The notes below the pieces were generated by a model. That model worked only from the letters and a program-made list of their open reading frames with translations. It had not been told where the DNA came from and did not search any database. 34,081 nt of DNA, taken from positions 1 through 34,081 of the forward strand of contig JAPLGL010000153.1 in assembly GCA_026390155.1 (NCBI GenBank), in the 5' to 3' direction. Made by a program: the position numbers and the translations under genes. Of the stretch, positions 26,221-34,081 are shown piece by piece. Each line of letters starts with the position of its first letter. Position 1 is the stretch's first letter. The stretch is from Caldisericota bacterium (GTDB lineage: Bacteria > Caldisericota > Caldisericia > Cryosericales > Cryosericaceae).

Positions 26221-29078
26221 TAGTCTGCCTCCTCCGCCATGATCCCCTCTGAGTGGCACAGAAGCCGCAGATCGCACTCTCTGCAGATCGATGCCACCGG
26301 TGACTGCGTGATCCGATAGTCCTTCGCCTGAATGCGCTGGACAAGGTTGTCAAACGCCGCAGCCGCTTCATCGATCTGTTCGGTCCGGTAGGGAAAGACC
26401 ATGAGAGCCTTGTCCTTCTCCGGTTCCGCCGTCCAGTAGAGCATCATGCGATCAACGTGCTGCCCATACCGTTGCTCCAAGATGTGTGCATAGGTGCAGA
26501 GCTGTCGTTCATAGGTATCCAGCAGCGCAGCACTGTCTGCAGGCCGAGCCGATGTCTTGAAGTCAAGCAACTCGAGCTTGCCGTCACCGCCCAGCAACAG
26601 ATCGATCTTGCCGGTCAGGATGTAGCCCTCCTTCTCGAGGGACACGTCCACTTCAGTCTGGATCACGCGGCGCATCTCCGCCCGATTCTGGCGGAAGTAG
26701 TTGATGACTTGGGAGAGGGCGGCTACGCGGGCAGCGTCGCCAATTGGCCGGACATCACTGAGAGACAGGAACCGGAAGGTACGGTCGAAGAGCTCATGGA
26801 TGCGTTGCTCGTCCAACGTATCAAGACCGCCATCCAGAACGATGCGGTGAATCTCCTCGATCGTCTCGTGGACCAACAAGCCAAAGAAGATAACGGCCGA
26901 GCGAGACGGTGTGAAGTCGTACTCGCGGAAGAACTGGTACTGGCGAGGGCAGGTTTCATAGAGCCTGAGATCTCCGGTGAAGCTGAAGGACCGCTTTACC
27001 GGCATCCGCTCATGGAGTGTGAAGTGCTGGGCAGCAAGGAGCTCCTTCTGCACGTAGGGCCATTGTGGCAAACCTTGCCAGATCGCCGCAAAGTGAGCCT
27101 TTGGCTCCTCATGAGCAGTGAGAACCAGCACTTTCTGCGGCCGCGAGAACGCAACGTAGTGAAGCCGCATCCGGTCGAAGAGCGTAATTCGACCCTCGGG
27201 CTCGAATGGCAGGCGCTTGTAGTAGGAGCCAAGGACATGATCTACCTGCTTGGAACTGGACAACTGTGAGCTGAGACTCCCAACGACAACGACCGGGAAT
27301 TCGAGTCCCTTAGCCTGGTGTATGGTCATGACCTGAACGTGACCTTTTGGAAACGGTCGGTCCGGGTCCTCATATTCGTTGATGCCACCGTCATAGAGGA
27401 GTCGAAGGAAGCTGCCAAATAGACTGAACCGCAGGGACTCCCGGTTGCGGCACGTTATGCCCGTGTAGTGATAGTAGTTTTGAAACGTATTCAAGAGCTG
27501 CGAGAAAGTCGCCAGGTTGTGCGCAGTGTTCTCGTCCTTCACGGCCTGACCAAACGGGGTAAGAGCGAGCAGACGGTAGAAGTAGTCTGCAGGACGGAGT
27601 TCAAGAGACTCACCTTCGCTGAGGGCAGCAATCTCGGTGACCCATGTCTGGAGCGACAGGGCCAAGGGATGTGGTGGTGCATAGGCCTTGGCCAGCTCAA
27701 CAATACCCGTGTCTACGTACTCTGCGAGGTCGGCGGTGGACCCTGTCACGGGGCCGCGCCCGTCGCTGTGCCAGCCAAGAATCACCGCGAAGCAGGCGAC
27801 CATGAGACGGATCTCATTGTTGTCAAAGTACGCACGTGCTCTCGGACAGAAGGCGGGGATACCTCTGCCCCTGAGGGCAGTGAGATACGGACCACTGTGG
27901 TCCTCCCGAACGCTGTGCAGGAGAAGCGCGACCTGGCTGTAGTCCTCGATGACATCGTTCTGCTTGAGGAATACGACGAAGTCAGCGAACCGCTCAGCCT
28001 CGTCATGAGCATCCCTACCCCAGATACCGATGACGCCCGGATAATCGGGCTTGGGTGCGCGTGGATCAGGTTCAATCTTCTTCTCGAACCGGAAGGGCGA
28101 GCCGTTGGGGTTGGACCAGTCAATCGACGACATCCAATGGTCGTAGCGATTCACAATGGCGGGGTGAGAGCGATAGTTGATCGTCAGTCGAATGACACGA
28201 CACTTTGGAAACCGGCTCGGAAACTCGAGAATGTTGCGCACGGTCGCGCCACGAAAGCGGTACAGACTCTGGTCTTCGTCGCCGACAACGCACAGGTTTC
28301 GCGTCTCTGCAGTCAGTCTCAGGAGTACCTGCTCCTGAACGAAGTTGGTGTCCTGATACTCGTCCACCAGCACATAGCGGACTTCTCTCGTGAGCCTGCG
28401 ACCGCGTTCCGGATCTGCAAGCAGTCCATGAACGATGCTCTGCAGATGCGAGAAGTCAGTGCAGTTGTTCGCCACAAGAGCCGCCTCGTATGCCTGGTAG
28501 GAGCGGGCGACGCCCTGCAGGAACCCGTGAGATGAGTCCAGCAGGATGTTCCGGTCAATCAACTCCTCCGTGATCTTCTCGAAGTAGCTGCAAGCCCCTT
28601 CGATAGCGGTCCAGCGCGTTTTCCAGTGGCCCAGGTAGAAACCGTCGCTTACGGGTCCAATGATGTCGTCGAAATGCTCATGGATGAATAGAAGTTGCGT
28701 CAATTCATCAAGTGTCTCGTAGCCATTCCCAAGTTCTGTCCAGTTACGATGCTGAACGATGATCCGGTTGCACCATCCGTGAATGGTCGACACCTGCAGA
28801 TCCGACAGGTTTCCCTGGTAACCGACTTCCCGAGCAGCAGCAGACAACCGGTCACGCATCTCAAACGCTGCTTTCTCCGTGAACGTGCACAGGACGATTT
28901 CCTTCGGGGCTGCTTTCCCAAGGAGAAGCAGGTTGAGCGCACGTAGTACAATGCTATAGGTCTTGCCCGATCCGGGTCCTGCGACCACAAGCAACGGCCC
29001 CTCGTCGTGCGCAACGATCTCACGCTGCGCGGAGTTCAGATCCGGATAGTGTTCGAGAATGGCGGGCGCGATGGTCAC
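26220..29078 (-). CDS. UvrD/PcrA-like SF1 helicase with C-terminal Cas4/AddB-like PD-(D/E)XK nuclease
   Basis: LLVVAGPGSGKTYSIVLRAL, VLVDEYQDTNFVQEQVLL, VMTIHQAKGLEFPVVVV, GKIDLLLGGDGKLELLDFKTS, Cys residues YETCPRQYQFF and CRECDLRLLC. GTG start (GTGA overlap with radC stop). Confidence 0.9.
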   Translation of the reverse strand: MTIAPAILEHYPDLNSAQREIVAHDEGPLLVVAGPGSGKTYSIVLRALNLLLLGKAAPKEIVLCTFTEKAAFEMRDRLSAAAREVGYQGNLSDLQVSTIHGWCNRIIVQHRNWTELGNGYETLDELTQLLFIHEHFDDIIGPVSDGFYLGHWKTRWTAIEGACSYFEKITEELIDRNILLDSSHGFLQGVARSYQAYEAALVANNCTDFSHLQSIVHGLLADPERGRRLTREVRYVLVDEYQDTNFVQEQVLLRLTAETRNLCVVGDEDQSLYRFRGATVRNILEFPSRFPKCRVIRLTINYRSHPAIVNRYDHWMSSIDWSNPNGSPFRFEKKIEPDPRAPKPDYPGVIGIWGRDAHDEAERFADFVVFLKQNDVIEDYSQVALLLHSVREDHSGPYLTALRGRGIPAFCPRARAYFDNNEIRLMVACFAVILGWHSDGRGPVTGSTADLAEYVDTGIVELAKAYAPPHPLALSLQTWVTEIAALSEGESLELRPADYFYRLLALTPFGQAVKDENTAHNLATFSQLLNTFQNYYHYTGITCRNRESLRFSLFGSFLRLLYDGGINEYEDPDRPFPKGHVQVMTIHQAKGLEFPVVVVGSLSSQLSSSKQVDHVLGSYYKRLPFEPEGRITLFDRMRLHYVAFSRPQKVLVLTAHEEPKAHFAAIWQGLPQWPYVQKELLAAQHFTLHERMPVKRSFSFTGDLRLYETCPRQYQFFREYDFTPSRSAVIFFGLLVHETIEEIHRIVLDGGLDTLDEQRIHELFDRTFRFLSLSDVRPIGDAARVAALSQVINYFRQNRAEMRRVIQTEVDVSLEKEGYILTGKIDLLLGGDGKLELLDFKTSARPADSAALLDTYERQLCTYAHILEQRYGQHVDRMMLYWTAEPEKDKALMVFPYRTEQIDEAAAAFDNLVQRIQAKDYRITQSPVASICRECDLRLLCHSEGIMAEEAD

Positions 29079-29758
29079 AACAAGCCTGCCTTCCTGAAGC
29101 TGAATACGTCGTCCGGCGAAACAATGAGATGGTCGACGATATTGAGATGAATGGTTTCCGCTGCAAGCACAAGGGCACGCGTCAAGGTCTTGTCCTGCTC
29201 GCTCGGTTGCACGTGGCCGTTTGGATGGTTGTGTGCAAGAACTAAGGCAGCAGCTTTGCGCTTAAGCGCAGCCTCCACGACTTGACGAGGATACACGGTT
29301 GCTCGATCAAGCGTCCCCTCAGCGAGCCGTTCCACCCCATCACGGAGCAAGCGATAGCTTGAGTCAAGGTAGGCCACTTCAAAGACCTCATCACTCAGCG
29401 CACCGATACGCAAGCGCCAGAAAGCGGAAATCTTGTCTGGTTCAAGCAGCATTTCTGTGTCTTCAGCCGATTGCTGCAGGTACAGCGTTGCAGCAGCGCG
29501 GATGACCTGGAGCGCGACCGGCGTCACTGATCCAATGCCCTTGACTTCCTGCAGCTCCTCAAGTGGCGCATCGAGGATCCCTCGCAGATTACCGAACCGC
29601 GCAATCAACGCCTTTGCAGGCTGTTTGACATCAGAGCGTGGCACGGCAAGAGTTAGCACCAATTCGACGACCTCATAGTCATTGAAGCCGCCAAAACCTG
29701 AGTGCAGGAACCGCTCACGAAGTCGCTGCCGATGGCCTAGACACGACGGATCGGTCAT
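29075..29758 (-). CDS. radC: RadC/JAB-MPN family protein
   Basis: GHRQRLRERFLHSGFGGFNDYEVVELVLTLAVPRSDVKQPAKALI, AALVLAHNHPNGHVQPSEQDKTLTRAL (JAMM-like motif), VDHLIVSPDDVFSFRKAGLL. Confidence 0.93.
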   Translation of the reverse strand: MTDPSCLGHRQRLRERFLHSGFGGFNDYEVVELVLTLAVPRSDVKQPAKALIARFGNLRGILDAPLEELQEVKGIGSVTPVALQVIRAAATLYLQQSAEDTEMLLEPDKISAFWRLRIGALSDEVFEVAYLDSSYRLLRDGVERLAEGTLDRATVYPRQVVEAALKRKAAALVLAHNHPNGHVQPSEQDKTLTRALVLAAETIHLNIVDHLIVSPDDVFSFRKAGLL

Positions 29759-30013
29759 ACCACTTCTGGCTGCCCTCAAAGCGAAGTCCTCATCTAACAA
29801 GGCACCTTGCCGTCAACCCAGAGATCCGCTCCTGCCAAGGTGTCATCTGCCAGTGTCGCTGGAATCACGAATCGTCCCCCCTACAAATGCCAAGGCTCTA
29901 CTACTGTCCCTGACCTGAGTATCATGACTCGTTGAACGCAAATGACAAGAGATCTGAGAGCAACACCGTGCACCGACGAATAGCGGATCCTTCTCCACGT
30001 CCACACACAGTTC

Positions 30014-32119
30014 TCAGCCAAACTGAGCGCGTCTTGCCTTTGTCATGTCCTCCACCAGCTTCATCTCAGTCGGGATCTCGTCCAGAAAACGGGACGGGTT
30101 CTTCGGCGAGGTAATCAGGTACAGCGCCTCAGATGCGCGTGTCATAGCGACGTACGCTAGCATGCGCTCTGCTTCAAGTTCTATGCCTGCGGTCTCAGCG
30201 TCTGCCGTCGCGTGCAGGATCGGCAACTGTCCTTCGTGCCAGCCCATCACGAATACAACAGGGAATTCAAGCCCCTTGGCAGAGTGAATGGTCATGACCT
30301 TCACCTTCTCCTCGAGGATGTTGAAGGGGCTGTTTCGTTCACGTAGGAGCGTAGGCACGTTGTGCACAGCCAGATACTGCATCACGCGGTCGCACTGCTC
30401 GTTCGTCCGACACAAAATGGCGAAGTCACCGATGCGGAACTCGTTCCCTCCTGCTAAGTCAAGGATGCGGTCGCAAACTGCGGAGACCTCACCGTCTTCC
30501 GATGCAGCAGCAAGTACAACCGGCCAGGGACCGGTCCTCGTTGCTTGCTCTGGGTCGACCCAGTCCTCGGACGCCTTCAGCACCACGTCATGTCCGATGA
30601 ATGCGGCGGCGGCCTGTGCAACCTGCCTGGAGTTCCGGAAGTTGCGGCGGAGGCTGAAGCTGTGTCCCTGCAACGCCAGTCCGGCATACTTCCATGAGTA
30701 GCCCCGGGTGTAGATACTCTGTGCAATGTCTCCTGCGAGGAATAGGGAAGTCCCCATGCGCTGTGCAAGACGGATCTCGACCGCAGTCAGGTCCTGGGCC
30801 TCATCCACGATCACGTGCGCATATGGTGAGTCGAGAGATGCCTGATCCAGGGCTCTGTGTGCCAACAGGGGTAGGTCTTCCCACTCGACCATATTGGACT
30901 GTTCCAGCAACTTCTGGTACTGCTCATGAGCTGCCCAGACGGCCTTGCGGGCAGGGGCCTGCAGACCAGTGCCGCGGCCGATGCGCCGGACACTGAGGTA
31001 CTGTTCGACGGTCGCAAGGCCGATCGCTTTGATCACACAGTGCACCTCCGCCAGAAGGAACCCAATGTCCTGAAGGATCGGATGGGGATTGGTCACTCCT
31101 GCAGACTTCGCTGCCTGTTGCATCAGGTCTGTCTGTTGCTCCTCCACCGGTGTATCCCAATGAGGGCGTCCACGCCGCACGATGAGCCGTGCAGCCCACT
31201 GCGCAATCGTTCGCACCTCAAGTTCCCTGGGCAATGGGTCGCCAATGCGTTCTTTGAGCAGAGTAGTCGCGACCTCACTAAGGGCCTTGCTGAAGGTGAG
31301 GAAGAGGACCGATTCGCCCTTTTCAGCCAAGCGAATGGCACGGTAGAGTGCTACAGTCGTCTTCCCGGACCCGGCGCACCCGCGGAGCAAGACGGCACCA
31401 CTGGAGAAGTCCTTGTCCACGTAGAGCTGCTGCTCTGGTTCCAGATTCAGCATGAGCTGCCGAATCTTGCCTTCGCAGTACCCTTGCAACCGCGAAACAG
31501 TAGTTCTGAAGAAGAGATCGTCCGGCGAGAAGAGTTCGCGTGTCGCTGACTGATCGGTAGCCAACTCTTCGAGCCAGGCTACCGTGTGCTCCAGAAGTCC
31601 TGGCATGGCTTCCAGAACATCGAACCCATCACAATTCTGGACTTGCTTGACCAGCCCCCGTGGCACGCCCAGAACGCGCAAGTGGGCGGACGTCAGATGC
31701 AAGAACGGCTGTTCCTTCGCGATCACGTTTTCACTGGAATCTGATGACTCTACAAACAGCTTGTCATCAGCCGCTGGCTCAGCCACAGCCTGAAGCCGCT
31801 GAAACATTGTCCCTGCAGCAAATGACATGTTGCGAGCGCGGTCGACAATCGAATGGTCTCCAATGTCCCATATGCGAAGCTCGCCTTCGCCAAGGTCGTA
31901 GATGATGCGGTGACTGAGGTTGATATAGCACTCCCACTTGTCATGCACGTTCTTGAGCCCGGTCAATCGATGCGCATTGAGCGACGGATGAAATGGGTTG
32001 GTGGCCAGCAGAGTGAGCTTCTCTGATGATTGATGATGGAGTTCAGCTGGCAAACTACCCAGTGACTCTATGGCCTCGGGGCTCAAGAGAACCTCACGAG
32101 TCATCACCGTCGTTTCCAC
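30014..32119 (-). CDS. RelE/ParE-like domain fused to a UvrD/Rep-like SF1 helicase
   Basis: N-term KLTLLATNPFHPSLNAHRLTGLKNVHDKWECYINLSHRIIYDLGEGELRIWDIGDHSIVD (RelE/ParE pattern). Then VLLRGCAGSGKTTVALYRAI, VIVDEAQDLTAVEIRLAQRM, VMTIHSAKGLEFPVVFVMGWHEGQLP, MLAYVAMTRASEALYLI. Confidence 0.85.
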   Translation of the reverse strand: METTVMTREVLLSPEAIESLGSLPAELHHQSSEKLTLLATNPFHPSLNAHRLTGLKNVHDKWECYINLSHRIIYDLGEGELRIWDIGDHSIVDRARNMSFAAGTMFQRLQAVAEPAADDKLFVESSDSSENVIAKEQPFLHLTSAHLRVLGVPRGLVKQVQNCDGFDVLEAMPGLLEHTVAWLEELATDQSATRELFSPDDLFFRTTVSRLQGYCEGKIRQLMLNLEPEQQLYVDKDFSSGAVLLRGCAGSGKTTVALYRAIRLAEKGESVLFLTFSKALSEVATTLLKERIGDPLPRELEVRTIAQWAARLIVRRGRPHWDTPVEEQQTDLMQQAAKSAGVTNPHPILQDIGFLLAEVHCVIKAIGLATVEQYLSVRRIGRGTGLQAPARKAVWAAHEQYQKLLEQSNMVEWEDLPLLAHRALDQASLDSPYAHVIVDEAQDLTAVEIRLAQRMGTSLFLAGDIAQSIYTRGYSWKYAGLALQGHSFSLRRNFRNSRQVAQAAAAFIGHDVVLKASEDWVDPEQATRTGPWPVVLAAASEDGEVSAVCDRILDLAGGNEFRIGDFAILCRTNEQCDRVMQYLAVHNVPTLLRERNSPFNILEEKVKVMTIHSAKGLEFPVVFVMGWHEGQLPILHATADAETAGIELEAERMLAYVAMTRASEALYLITSPKNPSRFLDEIPTEMKLVEDMTKARRAQFG

Positions 32120-32205
32120 AATCCCTCCTCAGTGTTTCCTGAACCACAAACGTACCTTCGCGCGGCAAGGGCCCACTTCGGGCTTGGCTCGTCGCACGAA
32201 AGAAC

Positions 32206-32236
32206 TTCCGACGCGATACTCTCAGTCGCGTCGGAA
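32206..32236. promoter_or_regulatory. Perfect 11-bp inverted repeat upstream of the RelE-helicase gene
   Basis: ttccgacgcga-tactctcag-tcgcgtcggaa, about 90 nt upstream of the GTG start (minus strand). Confidence 0.6.
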
Positions 32237-32579
32237 TACTGCTCAGCCTGGCTTTGCGCCTGCCCTCGCGGACAATCCTCTGGCAAAACACAGTCTAGAC
32301 CAATTGTGGTCGGGTGCAACGGGATTTGCACTGGGGTTGCACACCTTCTGAAAGAGCGTGAAGGTCTTTGACATGGCGTGCTGATGGCCTGCCCCGGTTG
32401 GATGAGCAATCACGCCAAACGTGTCGGGGCCATCGCCACGAGCCTAGATCCGCTCAAGTACGGCTAAAGGGGGAGCAGTGTTGCGCAGGACTCCTTGGTA
32501 TCGGTCCCACTCGTGGTTGACGACGAAGCCGCGATGGCTAGCATGATGATCGTCGTGATATCAGTCACTGGAGGAACAC

Positions 32580-32825
32580 ATGCCGAATTCAGAGGACTTC
32601 CGAAGCGCACTCTACAGCATTCTCTCTTCGTTTCGAGGCGACAACGTCGATGTGACGTCTGGCGACCTGCACCGCAGAGTCGGGGGATACCCAGGCAGGA
32701 ATCATGCCATGCCAGTTTGTTGCAGCGTGATGAGACAAGCCATGCAAAGCGGTGATGTCATCATCGCGGAACCACCGAAAGGGAATGGAGCGACGCTTAC
32801 GATCAGGTACCGGTTGCCGCGATAG
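32580..32825 (+). CDS. Small (81 aa) conserved-looking protein of unknown function
   Basis: SD actggagga upstream of ATG; VTSGDLHRRVGGYPGRNHAMPVCCSVMRQAMQSGDVIIAEPPKGNGATLTIRYRLPR. Confidence 0.65.
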   Translation: MPNSEDFRSALYSILSSFRGDNVDVTSGDLHRRVGGYPGRNHAMPVCCSVMRQAMQSGDVIIAEPPKGNGATLTIRYRLPR

Positions 32826-33046
32826 CACAGCCCTCCTGCCCAGGTAGACTCGTTTGACGAGTCGGTACGTGCTCGTGCATGGGGCTGACTGTTGCGCGAT
32901 GGAGGAACGGACTTCAAACTGATGACTGGGGTCGTTTCTTCATAGAGAGGGATGCGACGATTTCTCTGTCGCTGGTGCAGTACCCTCGCGTATTGCCCTC
33001 CCGGTAGAGAGACTATCACCTTGGTCCGCGGGAATGACATACGTAC

Positions 33047-33089
33047 TGTAACACTCTCGGGACGGTTCCGATCTCTTTGAGACTGTTAA
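33047..33089 (+). repeat. Palindromic repeat family R2, copy 3
   Basis: tgtaacactctcgggacggttccgatctctttgagactgttaa. Confidence 0.75.
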
Positions 33090-33121
33090 GCTGGGGCTGT
33101 GTGCTTCAACAGAAGGGCTAG

Positions 33122-33144
33122 ATTCCCGCCTGCGCGGGAATGAC
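33122..33144 (-). repeat. Dispersed repeat family R1, core palindrome copy 5 (opposite orientation)
   Basis: attcccgcctgcgcgggaatgac; reverse complement gtcattcccgcgcaggcgggaat. Confidence 0.75.
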
Positions 33145-33164
33145 GAAGAAGGGCATGAGAACGA

Positions 33165-33196
33165 CGGAAAAGAAGCCCCGGCGCAAGCCGGGGCTT
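33165..33196 (-). terminator. Intrinsic terminator for the minus-strand VIT/VWA-like gene
   Basis: aagccccggc-gcaa-gccggggctt, perfect 10-bp stem; minus-strand 3' flank cttttccgtc. Confidence 0.8.
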
Positions 33197-33222
33197 GAAC
33201 TAACTGCGAATCTGATGCGCCG

Positions 33223-34080
33223 CTAGGCGATACCTACCGTGACCTTGAGGTGACCGATCGCCTGCGTACCCGTGCTGGGGACCAGCAGGACCAGGCGCAG
33301 GACCTGGCCATCAGTGCAGGTGATGTTGAGGGGACGCGTCGCTCCGCCGAGCAGGTCAGACAGGCGGACACGCGCACGGGCGCGCGCCATGTCGCCGACA
33401 AACAGCAGGAGCTCGGCACCCTCGGGGAATGCCCCTGCATCTCCTGCTGCGATCAGGCTGAGCAGACGGGACGCCGGCAGACCCTTTGCTCCCTTGAGGC
33501 CAATGGTGCGTTCGGCCAGCAAGATACGGCCGACACCGGCAGTCGGTACGCCGTCGAACAACGTGACATTGGAGGCACGAGGCTGGCGCGCACCGATGGC
33601 CTGCAGCGTGGGAGGAGCCTTGCTTGCACGAGGCAAGGCATACGCGGGCCCCGAATCCCTGCAGCACACGTCCTCCTCATAGAATGCCATCTCCGGCACC
33701 AAAGCTACCTGCCGGCTCACCATCATGGGGGCTGCCATCAACATGACCGGATGTGCATCCTCCCATCCTTCAGGAGTCGCGTTGGCCACGATGATCGTCC
33801 GTTCGACTGACTTGCCCGCCTCGGTGCGGACTGCCACGAATGCTGTTTCGGTACTGGCGATGCCACTGCGCAGGGACTCCCTGCAGATGAGTCCGGCGAG
33901 GGTCTCGTCGGCAGACTGGTTCTCGGGGTAGAGCGTCCCACCCTCGGTGCCACCCTCCGCAGGGGTCATCCCCAGCTCCTCGACGCGCTTCTTGAGTTCC
34001 TCTGGCGTGTAGCGTGCGCCCTTGAGCGCTTCCAGCTGCTGCAGGCGGCGTGCGCCGACCAGGGCAGCGACGCCTCCGTG
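33223..34080 (-). CDS. C-terminal part of a VIT/VWA-domain-like protein, truncated by window end
   Basis: Frame open to the window end (GGVAALVGARRLQQLEALKGARYTPEELKKRVEELGMTPAEGG...LRSGIASTETAFVAVRTEAGKSVERTIIVANATPEGW). Confidence 0.55.
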   Translation of the reverse strand, partial: HGGVAALVGARRLQQLEALKGARYTPEELKKRVEELGMTPAEGGTEGGTLYPENQSADETLAGLICRESLRSGIASTETAFVAVRTEAGKSVERTIIVANATPEGWEDAHPVMLMAAPMMVSRQVALVPEMAFYEEDVCCRDSGPAYALPRASKAPPTLQAIGARQPRASNVTLFDGVPTAGVGRILLAERTIGLKGAKGLPASRLLSLIAAGDAGAFPEGAELLLFVGDMARARARVRLSDLLGGATRPLNITCTDGQVLRLVLLVPSTGTQAIGHLKVTVGIA

Positions 34081-34081
34081 C

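Noticed and set aside
7851-33200. Integrase, transposase, tRNA or phage structural genes that would define a classical mobile element
   Set aside because: None seen on either strand. Only dispersed repeats suggest mobility, so I do not call an integrative element or prophage.
1-34081. CRISPR array
   Set aside because: No regularly spaced direct repeats of 23-40 bp with unique spacers. The R1/R2 repeats are dispersed and not array-like, and there are no cas genes.

Overview
The window is about 34 kb with high coding density. I read it as a defence island inserted beside housekeeping genes. Left part (1-7.8 kb): the 3' end of a cysteine desulfurase, an IscU-like scaffold lacking one canonical Cys, a GNAT-like protein, a ParB/SerK-like protein overlapping a cysteine synthase (possible O-phosphoserine route), an adenylate-forming ligase overlapping a membrane acyltransferase, an EamA transporter and a CobO-type adenosyltransferase. 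Middle (7.85-13.5 kb): an AbiEi/AbiEii pair, two orphan AbiEi-like genes and an AAA/DUF4143 ATPase, each separated by dispersed palindromic repeats and preceded by an operator-like inverted repeat. Main block (13.7-29.8 kb, minus strand): ten collinear, mostly overlapping or tightly spaced genes. In transcription order: RadC; SF1 helicase with a Cas4/AddB-like nuclease; sacsin-type GHKL ATPase with DUF3883; type III-like Mod; Res; an EVQ-type REase-like protein; a DUF91/NucS-like nuclease; an unknown protein; a small PD-(D/E)XK protein; a NERD protein. Then a RelE-like/UvrD-like helicase fusion (30.0-32.1 kb), an 81-aa conserved-looking protein, and the C-terminus of a VIT/VWA-like protein. 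The best candidates for an undescribed system are the RadC-helicase/nuclease-GHKL-Mod-Res composite and the RelE-helicase fusion. All family calls come from motif recognition by eye; no searches were run.
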